The notes under the pieces: generated by a model | Seen by the model: the letters and a program-made list of their open reading frames with translations, nothing else | What the model was told of the DNA's origin: nothing | Database searches by the model: none | Assembly (NCBI GenBank): GCA_001724265.1 | Contig: MEDY01000078.1 | Location: 118,147 to 182,146 of the forward strand | Length of the DNA: 64,000 bases | Direction: 5' to 3' | Source: Rhizaria sp. SCN 62-66 | Lineage: Eukaryota; Rhizaria, unplaced | Program-made: the position numbers and the translations under genes | In this document: in pieces, positions 11,722-22,739 of the stretch | Position numbering within the stretch: the stretch's first letter is position 1 | Layout: the number at the start of each line of letters is the position of its first letter

Positions 11722-12466
11722 GTGCATGCAGAGCCTGGAGCGAGTCGCGATGCCATTATTGCAAAGATTCGAGACGAGATCGACATCTTGTTCTCGACGA
11801 CCACGTTTTTGTTCTGCTTGCGTCGCGCTCACATTCGCTTTGGCAAGCCAGCTGTGCATATCGACATCTCGCAGGTCAGCATCGACACCCATCTTGCCTG
11901 GGCCGTGCCTAACCTCGGGCGCGATCTCAGCAACGTTGTCTACAGCGACGAAAAGATCTTCATCGCTGGTGATCGTGATAACAAGATTTACTACGAGCTT
12001 CACCACCGCCTGCTTATCTTCGCCAACCGCTGGTTAGCCAGGATCCACATCTGGTGGGCCATTTTCAAGTGCGCGCGCCTCGAACCTTTTGTCATCAAAG
12101 GACGCCTCAACTCCGAGAGTTTCTAAGAGGTGCTTGCTAAAAGCCTGCTGTCGAGTATCCGCGACGACCAGATTTTCCAGTGAGACAACGCACCGGTCCA
12201 CGTGCCTTGTTATACCCTTGAATTTCTTGCTCGGAACGACGTTCTTCTGCTCGAGGACTGGCTGGCGCAGTCCCCTGACCCTGAACCCGACTGAGCATGC
12301 CTGGGCTCAAGCGCAGAAGCTCGTTGTTGAGCGCAACCCTGCTAAAGCAGCAGAGCTTAAGGCCACTGTTCTGAACGTTCTTCGCACGTTCCCTCAGGAC
12401 AGCATCAACAGGCTCATTGACAGCGTGCCAAACAGGCTGCAAAAGGTTATCGAAAAGCAGGGTCGT
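11722..12466 (+). mobile_element. Tc1/mariner transposase relic (pseudogene)
   Basis: The translation carries the DDE core of Tc1/mariner transposases: VVYSDEKIF (first Asp), a W..W segment, GRLNSE, DNAPVH (second Asp), DW.AQSPD, and NPTEHAWA (the acidic third position, about 35 residues on). It is broken by a TAA after GRLNSESF (12124-12126), a TGA just before DNAPVH (about 12182) and a 1-nt insertion in the SPDLNP region that moves the last part into another frame. The N-terminal DNA-binding domain is not recognisable. It is not functional, and it shows how neutral decay looks here: mixed stops plus a frameshift. Confidence 0.85.
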
Positions 12467-12963
12467 TTTTTTTTTTGTTTAAGCGCACTATTAAAAATAC
12501 ATTCGCATTTTAAGACATCATACTATGTTGAGCTTACACATATAAGTTTTGATTTTTATTGACCCCTTTCTTCAACTTATGTTTAAAAAGAAACGTTCAG
12601 CGTTCAGGCAATAGCAGAGGCACGCTTGTGTCCGCCCGTGCGCGTAGTACTCAGCTGCCGCAGTGCGTCAGTCTTGCGTCTTGCGAGAGACCTCTGCACG
12701 CGCAGCCATGCGTCTTTACTACAAATGGAGTCACGTATCATTTTTACACAGACTTGAGATCAGTGCAAGACCTGCGGCAAACAACAGCTATCTGACTATC
12801 ATTGCGTTGCACTATCTGATTTGGAAGTCGCGTTTGCGTTATCGTCGCATGATGTTCTTCACCATCACCGCCCAGCACTTTATCAGTTACATTATACACT
12901 GTACATTCAAGTTATAAGTTACTTGTGACGCCAGCCCATCGCTCATTCTCGAAGTTTGCGCGT
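12467..12963. other. Intergenic region after the transposase relic
   Basis: Contains a T-run near 12466-12478 and AT-rich sequence up to the 3' end of the kinase gene. Short open frames here lack the codon bias of neighbouring genes. No terminal inverted repeat partner was firmly identified. Confidence 0.45.
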
Positions 12964-15120
12964 TTAGTGCTTCTCGTACACGCGGTTGCCACTCGCAGTC
13001 TCGTAGTACACGCCGCCGCGTGGCCCGATGAAGAGCTCGCGCCCGTTGGCGGAACCCGTGCTTACGTGCACTTGGCCAGACGGGATGCCTCCATGCGTGT
13101 TGTAGCTCGTGCCAGAGCTGTAGCCAGAGCTGGAGCTGGTGCCTGTGCTGGAGCTATAGCTGGAGCTGGAGCACGGCGTGTAGCTAGCACGGGGAGTGTA
13201 GCTCGAGCTCGAAGTACGCACTGAGGGTGCGGCGGGAGGACTGTAGCTGCGGCTGTAACTTGGTTGCGGCGCATAACTGTAGCTGTCGTTGCCGCCACCG
13301 CCGCCGCCGCCGCTGTCATCACTGTCGTAGATGATGCTCGGGTAGCTGCTGCGCTGCTGCTGCGGCTGCTTGGTTTGCTGCTGACCGCGGCTGTGCAGCT
13401 TTTTCTCTGCGTCCTTCAGGGCAGCACGCAGCTTTTCCGCGTCCGCAAGCGCCTCTTTGGCAATCGCTAGCGCCGCCGCGGCCTGCTCTTGTGCTTCTCC
13501 CGTCCCCTGCTTTGCCGTCGCGCTGCGCTTGCTCGCCGCGGCCGCGCTCTCGGCGGAGGCAATGCGCGCCCGCGAGGCAAGAGACAGCGAAGACAACGAC
13601 TGCTGCATCTGCGACAGCGACGGCGCCGCCGACGCGGCGTTCTTGAGAGCCTTCGCGCGGGCCTTGGCCTTGGCCAGCTCCATGTTCTGCGCGACGTCGA
13701 GCCGGACGGCGCGTGCGTGCTTGTTGCGGCGCGCCGCCAGAGCCTAAACGATGCGCTTCGTCTCGTTCGGCTCCAGTAAGCAGCCCGACTCGACCGTGGA
13801 GTAACGGTCAGAAATCCTGAGAAATTCATGCGTAGAGCAAAAGCAGAAACAAGCTCAGGTATATAAACTGTTCAATAGCTGACTCAGCAAGTCTAGCAAA
13901 TCAGCTGAACGTGTTGTTCAAGGCACGAATGCGTACCTTTTGAGGAGACCGGCGACCTCGCTCATCGTGGGCCGCTGCTCCTGCGCGCGCGCGAAGCATC
14001 GATGCACGAGCTCCACCAGTTCTTCCGGGCAGCCGCTGCTCGGCGGCCGTCCGGGACGGCTTCGCCATAGCTTGCAGCTTTTGGCCGAGCTCGATGTCAC
14101 GATGTTGTCGAGACCGACATCGGGCCTCGACACCGCGGCAGGGGCATCGGAAGTACTCCCGCGTGTTCCACCACGAGAACTCCCTTCACGCGTTCCGGCG
14201 GACGCGGGACTCTCGTGGCGACAAATATACTCGCGCAGCATGTCCGCGTTGGGGAAGTCTTTGCCCGCAAAGGGCGTGTCGTAGGTGATGAGCTCGACGG
14301 CGACGCAGCCGAAGCCCCACGTGTCGGTCTTGTCCGAGCAAGCGTCGCCGCCGCGGAACGCCTCGGGCGCCATCCAGGCCACGGTGCCAACGGCGCTACT
14401 CTTGCGCGAGCTTGTGCGCGACACCGAGCTCGACGTCTTTGTCGCGGCGAGACCGAAGTCGCAGAGCTTAGGTGTGAGGCTGCGGTCGACGAGTACGTTG
14501 GCGGCCTTGAGGTCGCGGTGGATGACGTGCTGGCCGTGCAGGTACGCCACACCGTTCGCGATCTGGGTCAGAATCATAATGCGCGTGCCCCACGGCAACG
14601 GGGACAGCGCTATAGAGCTGGCCGTGGCAGCAGTGTTGTCTTTGCTGTCGTTGTCTTTGCCGTCTTCGTCGTCGTCGTCATCGTCGTCGCTGTCCCAGTC
14701 GCCGTTGCTGTGCTGGTTGGCGGGGTTTGTGACGGCGATGACATCGTAGAGCGAGCCCTCAAGCAACTCCATAAGGATCATGTTCTGGTTGACGGCCATG
14801 CACGCGCCCAGGGTCTTGACGACGTAGGGGTTGTTGAGACCGTAGATGAGGGACACCTCCTTGCAGAACTTGGTTTTGGCCGAGTCGACGAGGTAGTGGA
14901 TGTTGATTGCGTGCTTGGCTGCAATACGCATAGGGCCGTTGCTAACCGCGCTCGTCGTCTTGCTGGTCTTTCCCGTCTTGATGGTGTCGTTTTCGTCGTC
15001 GGGCGCGGGGTCGAGGGTGGACTCGAAGACGACGGCGAAGCCGCCCTCGCCGATCTGCCGCAGGTGCGTCACGCGTGTCGGGTCGATGCGCCACGGGTAG
15101 ACATCCTTTGCGTGGGACAT
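12964..15120 (-). CDS. TKL-like protein kinase with coiled-coil/low-complexity tail; one in-frame TAG
   Basis: Exon 1 (13937-15120) and exon 2 (12964-13816) are joined across a 120-nt intron (GTACGC donor, CAG acceptor, phase 2), giving 679 codons ending in TAA. Exon 1 holds a full kinase domain: glycine loop GEGGFAVVF, catalytic loop HRDLKAANVLVD, CDFGLA, and GTVAWMAPEAF, with an Asp-rich insert before the C-lobe. The HRDLKAANV type and overall form suit the tyrosine-kinase-like group. Exon 2 finishes the C-lobe and goes on as an Ala/Lys/Glu-rich helical region, a Ser/Tyr-rich stretch and a terminal motif (GPRGGVYYETASGNRVYEK) of a type I associate with viral and bacterial proteins. A TAG at 13746-13744 interrupts exon 2 between KRIV and ALAARRNKHA. 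No other stop occurs, and the downstream frame carries the recognisable tail. Confidence 0.75.
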
Positions 15121-15825
15121 AAGGACTGGGGAACAAAAATAATAGATATACCTTTGTTATGCAACAAGTGCGAGGGTATAAGAGCGACAGAGAGACTTAG
15201 ATCTGACTTGATGGTGAAAAAAGGGGATCGTGTTAAAAAACTTGAGCGAATCCAGAATAAAGCTGTAATATAAGTTGGATGTACTTAAAGAGAGGTAGAT
15301 TTTTTTTTGTAAAACATTGAACGTATAATAATACATCACAGTTTCACATTTTTACAGCCAATACTTATGATGTATCATGATTGAACGTGAAATTCAGCAT
15401 TATTGGAATCCAAACAAATTGCTTGTCACTTGCCTTGCTTGTCACTTGCCTGAACCTTGACATTGCCCGCACAACATGTGAGGTACAATGCAATAAGAAA
15501 CCGATACGTATTTAAGACCCATCAAGATGTGTCAAGTTGATGATAGATTGATTGTCCAACAGCGCGGGGGTACGACTGCACGTGGTGACGTAGCGAATAA
15601 ATTGTAGGATTGTGTATATTAGCGTAGTCAAACGTACACGTGCATCACCTAAAGACGTACAAAACTGGGTTCACTTCAATATCATAGAAGCTTAGCATGC
15701 CGGCTACAACAACGCGATGTTACAGCCACAATCGCTTTCAGTGAGCGGAAACGCCTCTATCTGTAGCAGCAGCACTCAGTCAGAAGAGATCTGCACCGCT
15801 GCCGCTGCAGCCACTTCGGCCGCAG
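15121..15825. other. Intergenic region, with 16-bp direct repeat
   Basis: Lies between the FHA gene and the kinase gene, both on the minus strand, so it should include the kinase promoter. It holds a near-perfect tandem 16-mer (15421-15436 and 15437-15452). No gene is seen. Confidence 0.45.
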
Positions 15826-16800
15826 TCACGTCTCCGTCGGCGGCAGGGGCAGCCTGAAGTAGAAGACGTGCGACCCGATCTGCACGCGCGTCATGTCTGC
15901 AAGCCGCACGCTCTTGCCGCTGCCCACGCGCCGCCCGTCGACGAGGACAAATCCGCGCGGGGCGAGACACGTGCACAGCCAAGCACCGACAGCGCCGCCT
16001 GCGCTGGCGCTGGCGCTGGCATTGGCAGGGGCATTAGAAATGGCCTCACTGGTTTCCTCGCCAGTGCCAGAGCCGGCACGAGCATCAGGGTTAGAGCTCC
16101 ACTAGATGCGCGCGTGCGTGGGCCAAACAACGTCGCTCACGCTCTCTGTAACAACCTTTCCGGTCGATTTGTCCCCACGACGCGTAGGCGCAGGCTTAGT
16201 ACCGCTGCTGCCGCTGCTGGCCATCGCGTCGAGAGGCAGGAAGTTCGGCAGCTGGTGCGCGCTTTTGCCTTTGCCGGTGCTGCTCGGGCCGGTCAAATTG
16301 CACACGCGGCCAATGATGATGCGAGATGCCAGCAGATACACGTCTTTGTCTTCGAAGCAGAGCCGCGCGTAAGCCGGCAGCGGCGGCAGACTCGCTGGCC
16401 GACTCCCGTCGCCGCTAAAGCTGTTGGGCAAGGACTTTGCGGGCGTCTAAACGTGGAACTCCACGAGCTCGTTGAGAAGTGTCTGCGGGATGTCTAAGTA
16501 GTACTTAGATGACGCCGCCGTGCTGTTGCGGCAGTACACTGCGCCGGTGGCGAGGGCTGCCACCCAGGCCTGGGGCAAGGTCGTGAATGTGATCGGCTGG
16601 ACACTCAACGCAACAGGGCCAGTACTGGCACTTGGAGCAACTCCGGAGCTATAGCTCAGCGTTCCTGCGGTGCCAGGGACGGCGGCAGGGACAGAGGCCA
16701 CATTTGATGCGACAGCTGTTGATGCAAGTGGCAAGTGTGTCGCACCAACCATTGACGGCTGATTTGACGATGACGGAAACGCAAAGGGATCGCAAAACAT
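15826..16800 (-). CDS. FHA-domain protein with two in-frame TAG codons
   Basis: One frame from ATG 16800-16798 to TGA 15828-15826 (325 codons), interrupted only by TAG at 16449-16447 (codon 118) and 16104-16102 (codon 233). Residues 1-117 are Ala/Ser/Val-rich. From about 135 the sequence follows the FHA fold: AYARLCFEDKDVYLLASRIIIGR (opening strands with the IGR motif), a low-complexity loop, VSDVVWPTHARI, the second TAG, W, another loop, WLCTCL, GFVLVDGRRVGSG and VRLADMTRVQIGSHVFYFRLP. Conserved FHA strands therefore lie on both sides of the TAG in one frame. The pattern resembles the FHA domains of FHL1/FOXK-type regulators, but no forkhead domain is present. It probably binds phosphothreonine ligands. 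The usual Ser before the conserved His is replaced (PTH), so binding may differ. Confidence 0.65.
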
Positions 16801-17579
16801 GCGGTTAATAAACGGTGCGTGTGCCGCAAGTTGGTTTGACGGATGCAGCTTAAGTGTTGCTCAGTGGGGCGCGCCAGGCAGGTTGATGCGGAAGTGGAGG
16901 TGGGTGGCTCTGCACAGACGAGGTTGGAAAAGAACGCAAAAATGAAAGTTTCAAGTAGGATTATAAAACTCAAGGATATAGAAACACATGTAAAATGTTG
17001 ATTAGGAGCGTTTGACATTGATCGATGATGGTTTAAGTGGGATATCCACTTTCCACTTTGCAGTTTGAGTTTTTGATATCTCCTCTTGCTAGGGCACGGT
17101 TCCGAAAAAAGCTCAGCAGCTGAGGGAGCACCTTCCTTGGTTAGTTTTCTTGAAGCTCCCAGTCCATGCCTCTGTCCGTTATAGGGACTAGCGTCTCAAT
17201 ATTAAGTACAATAAACATTAATTTGCGAGCTCATTCTTTATTACTAAAATAACTCACAGCCCTGGCTCGCAAATCCTTTCTCACCTCCACCACCACGCCC
17301 TCCAAGAAGAACTCTCTTCCTCCTTCGACGCCCGTTCGTCGTCCCGCCGTGCCTGCTCTCTGTCCAAGCGCTTGCACTCACTGCCGCACCACCACCGTGC
17401 CGCCGTTGCGCCGCCCGCGACTTTGAAGCGTCCACGCTTTTGTCCTGGCGCGACAGCATCCGCCCCTCTCGCTTCCCGCTTGAGTACCAAGCAAGCAGGC
17501 GTCGTCAATTTGCAAGTGAGCGCCTAAGCAGTTCGCAGCTTGCACTCGCAGCCGTCGCTGTCTTTTTACTCGTTGCACA
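16801..17579. other. Divergent intergenic region
   Basis: Lies between the FHA gene (-) and the first receptor gene (+). From about 17275 it becomes C/T-rich, which suits a transcribed leader. No other gene is seen. Confidence 0.45.
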
Positions 17580-20500
17580 ATGCCATCAATTTTCTTGTTA
17601 TCCTTGTCGCCTCTGTGGCGGCGCCTCGCCACCGTTTGCATCGTCTTGGTGTTGGCGTCCATGCTCGTGCTAACGCCTTTCGCCGCCGCCGACGATGACG
17701 ATGAGGTCGCCACTGTCAAAATTGCCTTCACGGGCTACGTCTACGGCGGCATTACCGAGGTTACCAGCAGCGAGTTCTGCGCCGTCAAGACCCTCGCGAG
17801 CCCCGACGCCGTGTGCGCGGGCGGCTGCGCGCGGCGCAAGACGTTTCTCGACACCATGCGCGCCGATGGGTACCTGCTCGTCGACATCGGCACCTTCGCC
17901 TTCGGCTCGCTCTACACGACGTTGTACCGCCTCGCGCCGGGCGCGGAGTGCCTTGCGCAGACCAAGTACGACCTGCTGGCCGTCGGCGGCGCCGACTTCT
18001 ATCAGGGCTACGATGACTACGTGAATCTCCTCTCAGACGTCCGGACCCGCACTGCCGAGGCCTCTAGATTCATCGTCACCCCGCTCACGATCAACCCGAC
18101 GTGCGCCAAGAACAGCACGGCACCCGCGCTGGGCTCGCTAGTGTCTCGTTCGTGGGCCACGACGCTGGAGAACGGCCTCACCGTGGGCTTTCTGTCGCAC
18201 ATTTCACCCTATTTCGAGTCCTCGGTGCCGGACCCCTACGGCTGCCTGACCTTCCCCAAGACTATGAGCGCCGCGATAGATATCATGCGGCAGGAGATCC
18301 ACTACCTGCGCTACACCAAGAACGCTAAGGTCATCGTCCTGCTGTACGAGATGAACCGCACCGTGTCGGCGTCGATCGACACGATCCGCGAGCTCGAGCA
18401 TGTCAACATCGTCCTCACGTCGCGCTTCAACCAAACCACGCCCCTGGTCGCCACCTCGGTGTTCGGCGACAAGTTCCTCATCGCGGGTGTCACCGCGACC
18501 TACGGCACACAGATCGGCGTGGTACAGGCGCAGTTCAACGCCACCAACGGCAGCTTCCTTAACATTGACGCCGCGGACGTCGCGAAGATCTCCACCATCA
18601 ACGCCGCCTCGGCCCCGCGCGAAGCCACGCTCGCGAACTACATTGACACCCACTACAACATCAGCGCCGACCCTAATTTCTCCCGCAAGGTCGCTGCGAG
18701 CATCCGCACGATCGATGGCCGCGACGGCCTGCTCATGTCCCCCGACGCGTGGGGCTGCCGCACCGCCGCGTGCCCTATGGGGAGACTCCTCGTCACCGCC
18801 TTCGCGTCATATTGCAAGCCCGTGCCGGCGGACGACCCTTGTATCGTGTTCGTTAACGGCGGCAGCATCCGCGGCAACTTCACGCGGCCAGACACTCTCA
18901 ACGCCACCACGCCGTTCGACATCAAGATGTTCGACTCATACCGCGTCTCGCCCTTCGCCAACACGCTCGCGCAGGCCACGGTGACCGGCACCGCGCTGCT
19001 GCAGGCGCTGGCCAACTCGATCTCGCTGGCGCCCCAACAGGGCGGGCGCTTCATGCAGTCCAACATGCGCGTCATCTTCAACCCGTATATTCGCTCCGAC
19101 ATCCCCGCGACCAACTTCGCCACGCGCGTGCTGAGCGCCGAGGTGCCGGTCCCGGATCCCGACGGGCTGGGGACCTGGAACGGCGCGCCCGTGACGTGGA
19201 CGCAAATTAATCCGGCCAAAAACTACACTGTTATGACTCTCAAGTACCTCCTGGACGGCTCTGATGGCTACACGTCGCTCGTCGACAACGTGCCGGCCGA
19301 GGGCAGCACTGAGATCTCGACTATTGACGCGTTCGCGGGCTACTTAGAGTCGCTCTCGGCGCCCTTAGACTATCCGACGTACGAGGAGATGGGCAGCTGT
19401 CTCACGGTCAACACCCCGCTGTCGCCGTCGTCGTCGTGCATGAACGTCTACGTCAACAAAACCTACAACGAGTACAACCGGTGCGTCACCAACGAGCCCT
19501 TTTGTGCCGCCAACGCCGGCTCCATCCTCTTCTCCGCGATGTATGTCGACCCGGACCAGTGCGCCCAGTGCTCCGGGCTCGGCACGTGCTCCAAGGAACG
19601 CGTGTGCACGTGTTCCGGCCGCCACATCGTCACCGTCGACTCCCCTACCGGCGACGGCAGCGTCGTCGACGTCACTTACGCCTTCGACAGCGGCCGCCCG
19701 CTGACGGGCCCCTGGAGGGGCATCGAGATGCTGCGCGGCGCCGACTGCTCCGAGACGCGCGCGCTGCAGCTCCTGTCCGACGGCGACAGAGCCGCGCTCT
19801 ACGTCGCCGCCGCGCTCGCGTTCTTGGTGTCGATCGCGTGGGCGGGGGTGCTGTTTTACTACCGCAACGAGGCCGTGGTGCGCGCGTCGTCGCCCTACTT
19901 CGGCATGCTCATGTGCGTTGGCGGGCTACTTGTCGCAACGTCCATCACCCTCGACGCCACCAAGAATAAGACCACTGACAGCTGCAACGGCTCCGTGTGG
20001 CTGCTGGTGCTGGGCTATAGCCTCATCTTCGCCTGTGTGTTTGTCAAGACGCACCGCATCCACGCCATCTTCAACGCCAAGATCCTCAAGGGCCGCATGT
20101 CTTACACGGACGCGTACGTGTTGCTCTACGTCGGCATCATTACCGCGGTCAACGTCATCGTGCTGATCCTCTTCCGCGCCACGGCGCCGCTGCGCGCGAA
20201 CCTCTTCGCCGTTAAGGGCAGCTTCACTATCGCACAGCGCTGCTCTTCGGACGAGATCGCCTTCACGGCTGTCCTGCTCGTGTACAACGGGCTGCTGCTC
20301 GCCTGGGGCATCTACCTCGCAGTGCGCACGCGTAACGTCGACTCCAACTTCAACGAGTCCAAGTACATCGGCGCGGCCGTGTACAACTGCGCTCTGGTGG
20401 CGCTTGTGTCCTTGCTCTTCGCGTACGCCGTCGCGCTGACCCAGCCCAACGTCGCCACCGTCGTCCGCGGCTGGCTGCTCGCATACGTCGTCATCTTTAC

Positions 20501-21412
20501 GCTCACCGTGCTGTTTGCACCGCGTCTGCAGCTGTTTTTTCACGGCGTCCGCGAGTCCCAGGCGGCACGCACGCAGGCCAGCGACCTCGAGCGCCAGGTA
20601 TGTTCTGTTCTCTCCTTACTAACCCTTCAGCAGCATATTTTGCCACGATATATCGACTTTAGTTGCTACTTTGTTTGTATTTTCTTATCACACTCATCTT
20701 TAACTTGACTATATTGCTCACCATTTCTTCCCTCCCTTTTACTACTTTCTTTCGCGCTTAGGCCGTGCGTGACAAGCGCGTGCTGCAGGCGATGGTGGCC
20801 AAGATGCGCGAGCACGACGAGCAGGTGCAGGAGCGCAACGACGTGATCGCGCTCCTAGTCAAGGCCTGCGCGCAGAGCGACATCTCCCCGCCCCCGCACG
20901 CGGTGAAGCTCGCCAGCGAGGGCGTCGCGCCCGCGCAGGACGCCGTGGTGATCACCACCAACGACCCCGGCGCCGAGGGCGGCAGCCTCATCATGGGCGG
21001 CGTCAACGGAGGCGGCGGCGGCGGCGGCGCGCCGCGGGCATTGCCGATGCGCCGCGACCGCGACCGCGTGGGCGGCCGGCAAAACAACAGCAACAACAAC
21101 AGCGGCATCTTCAATGCGTCCAACAACAACAACAAGCACGGCGCCGCGGTGCCTCTGAGCCCGATTGCGGCCAACGTAGTTGCGGGCGTGGCTACGGGCG
21201 CGGCTGCGGGCGCGCCTGCTGCTGCTGGCGACGGGCCCCGACAGACGGGCGCGCGCGGCAGTGGGATTCACCGGCCGCAGTTCGCCAACATGGGCAACAG
21301 CATGCTCAGCCTGCGGCACACCAACAGCGGCGACTTGGACCACACGAATAACGCCAGTATGACTGACGCGGGGGTTAGCGCGAATGATATTGAGCTCACG
21401 CGCTTCAATTAA
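17580..21412 (+). CDS. 5'-nucleotidase-like ectodomain fused to class C-type 7TM receptor (copy 1)
   Basis: Exon 1 (17580-20597) and exon 2 (20762-21412), GTATGT donor and TAG acceptor, phase 0, 1,222 aa ending in TAA. A signal sequence (about 14-37) precedes a 5'-nucleotidase-type ectodomain (about 45-600). The nucleotide-binding C-terminal signature is kept in part (VNGGSIRGNF ... SPFANTLAQATVTGTALLQAL). Metal-binding motifs are lost: the expected GNHEFD reads GGADFYQGYD, DAGD reads DIGT, and the first strand reads FTGYVYGG. A Cys-rich EGF-like segment (CAQCSGLGTCSKERVCTC) leads to seven membrane helices (about 735-990) with RNVDSNFNESKYIGAAVYN before helix 6, as in GABA-B-type receptors. 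A cytosolic coiled coil (RDKRVLQAMVAKMREHDEQ) and a Gly/Asn-rich tail follow. It probably senses a ligand without cleaving it. Tandem with copy 2. Confidence 0.85.
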
Positions 21413-22739
21413 GCAAGCCGTCGTGAGCAACTTCACTTTGATTTGATATTTGTCGATTCACATTGAAGATGTGTGTATAATCCATGTGTTTTTTCTGCTT
21501 TGTGTAAGCGTTGACTCATGATGTGTCGCGTTTGTGTTGTAATGTAACTGTTTGGGCCTCTCTGCTTTTGTTGCGACTTTGTTGTTGGTGTTGTCTGGTC
21601 TGTTTCGAGGGCAACTGTTATCGTTCAGTGTCTTCACTTTCGTTCTCTTAACTATCTATGGACAGCAAAACAATGGTTTTGCGGTTCTTCTGTCTCCTTT
21701 TTCCTGTCCGTCGTTGAGGTTAGTGCCCTTTGTGTTTGTGCTGTGCGTACGCTTACGAATGTTTTGTGTTTAATTACAAAGCGAGTTGCAGCGGAGCCTC
21801 CGTCTCGTATATCGGACCCGTGACGGGGGTGTATCGATCCTTATGTCATTTTCTTCTCTTATTTTATTCTTTTCTTGACTCTGGCTCATGCAGTTCGCTC
21901 GTTCAGACTGCTGTGAACTGTTTTTATGAATGTTGTCTGACTTAGACAGTGTAACGGCGCTACCAGAACCAGGGATATCGTTGATTTAGTTGGTTTTTCC
22001 TAGTATAAAAAAACCTCTTATAACATTAAAAGCACGGATTTATAACTATACTCAAAGACCAGGTCTTAAAGTGACCCCCACTATGCGTTTATGGTTGACT
22101 ACGCTGATTTGGGGCGGAAACGAACTGGCGCACGGTCACGTCGCCTCGAAAGGCCAAGTGACTGTGGGTCAGCGTTTTTGAAGGGACGAGCGAGATCAAA
22201 TATAGACGCTGCATACCCTATGTCACCGTTGTTCGAATGCATAAAGTATTGCTCTAGCTGCTTTACGAGCTGACAATAACCGCACAATTGTCGCTTTTTC
22301 GAGGCAAAATCGTGACAACGCACACATCCGATCGTATGCTTCTCAATATGGCGTATGCTCCGAAGGAGCAATCTCTCCAGTCGGGCTTCGTCACAGCTCC
22401 GGCCCGCAAACGCCAAAGTGCAGTGTTTTTATATTTTCGCAAACTAACGACGATTATAATAATGGTTTGAAGATTCTGTCTCTACTGACGCTTGTTGTGC
22501 TGCTTCACAGTCTGTTCCGGTCTTCTGCCCGCCACTCGCACTCGCGCCAGCGGCTCACTCGTCGCTCCCGCCCCGACCCGGCCCTCACGTTCTCCCGTTT
22601 CCTCTTCCCTTTCCTCCTCAACCTGTCTCTCCTCACTTCTACTTACACAGAGCGTCACTTCGGTGTAGTTGCCATTGATTTCCCCCACCCCATCTCAATT
22701 GTCCGCAACAACTCCCTCTGCACACCAGTGACCGCCCCG
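21413..22739. other. Intergenic region between tandem receptor genes
   Basis: T-rich 3' sequence of copy 1, then AT-rich DNA. From about 22500 it is a pyrimidine-rich leader of copy 2 in which the frame is open but lacks an ATG until 22740. No other gene is supported. Confidence 0.45.

Noticed and set aside
12559-12795. 78-aa frame downstream of the transposase relic
   Set aside because: No similarity to transposases and no codon bias.
13744-13936. Single intron from the kinase donor to TTTAG at 13744, avoiding the TAG
   Set aside because: It would put exon 2 in a frame without the conserved tail and lose a protein-like segment that fits the kinase C-lobe end.
21552-21773. Hydrophobic 73-aa frame after receptor copy 1
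   Set aside because: T-rich 3' untranslated sequence naturally encodes Leu/Val/Phe; no codon bias.
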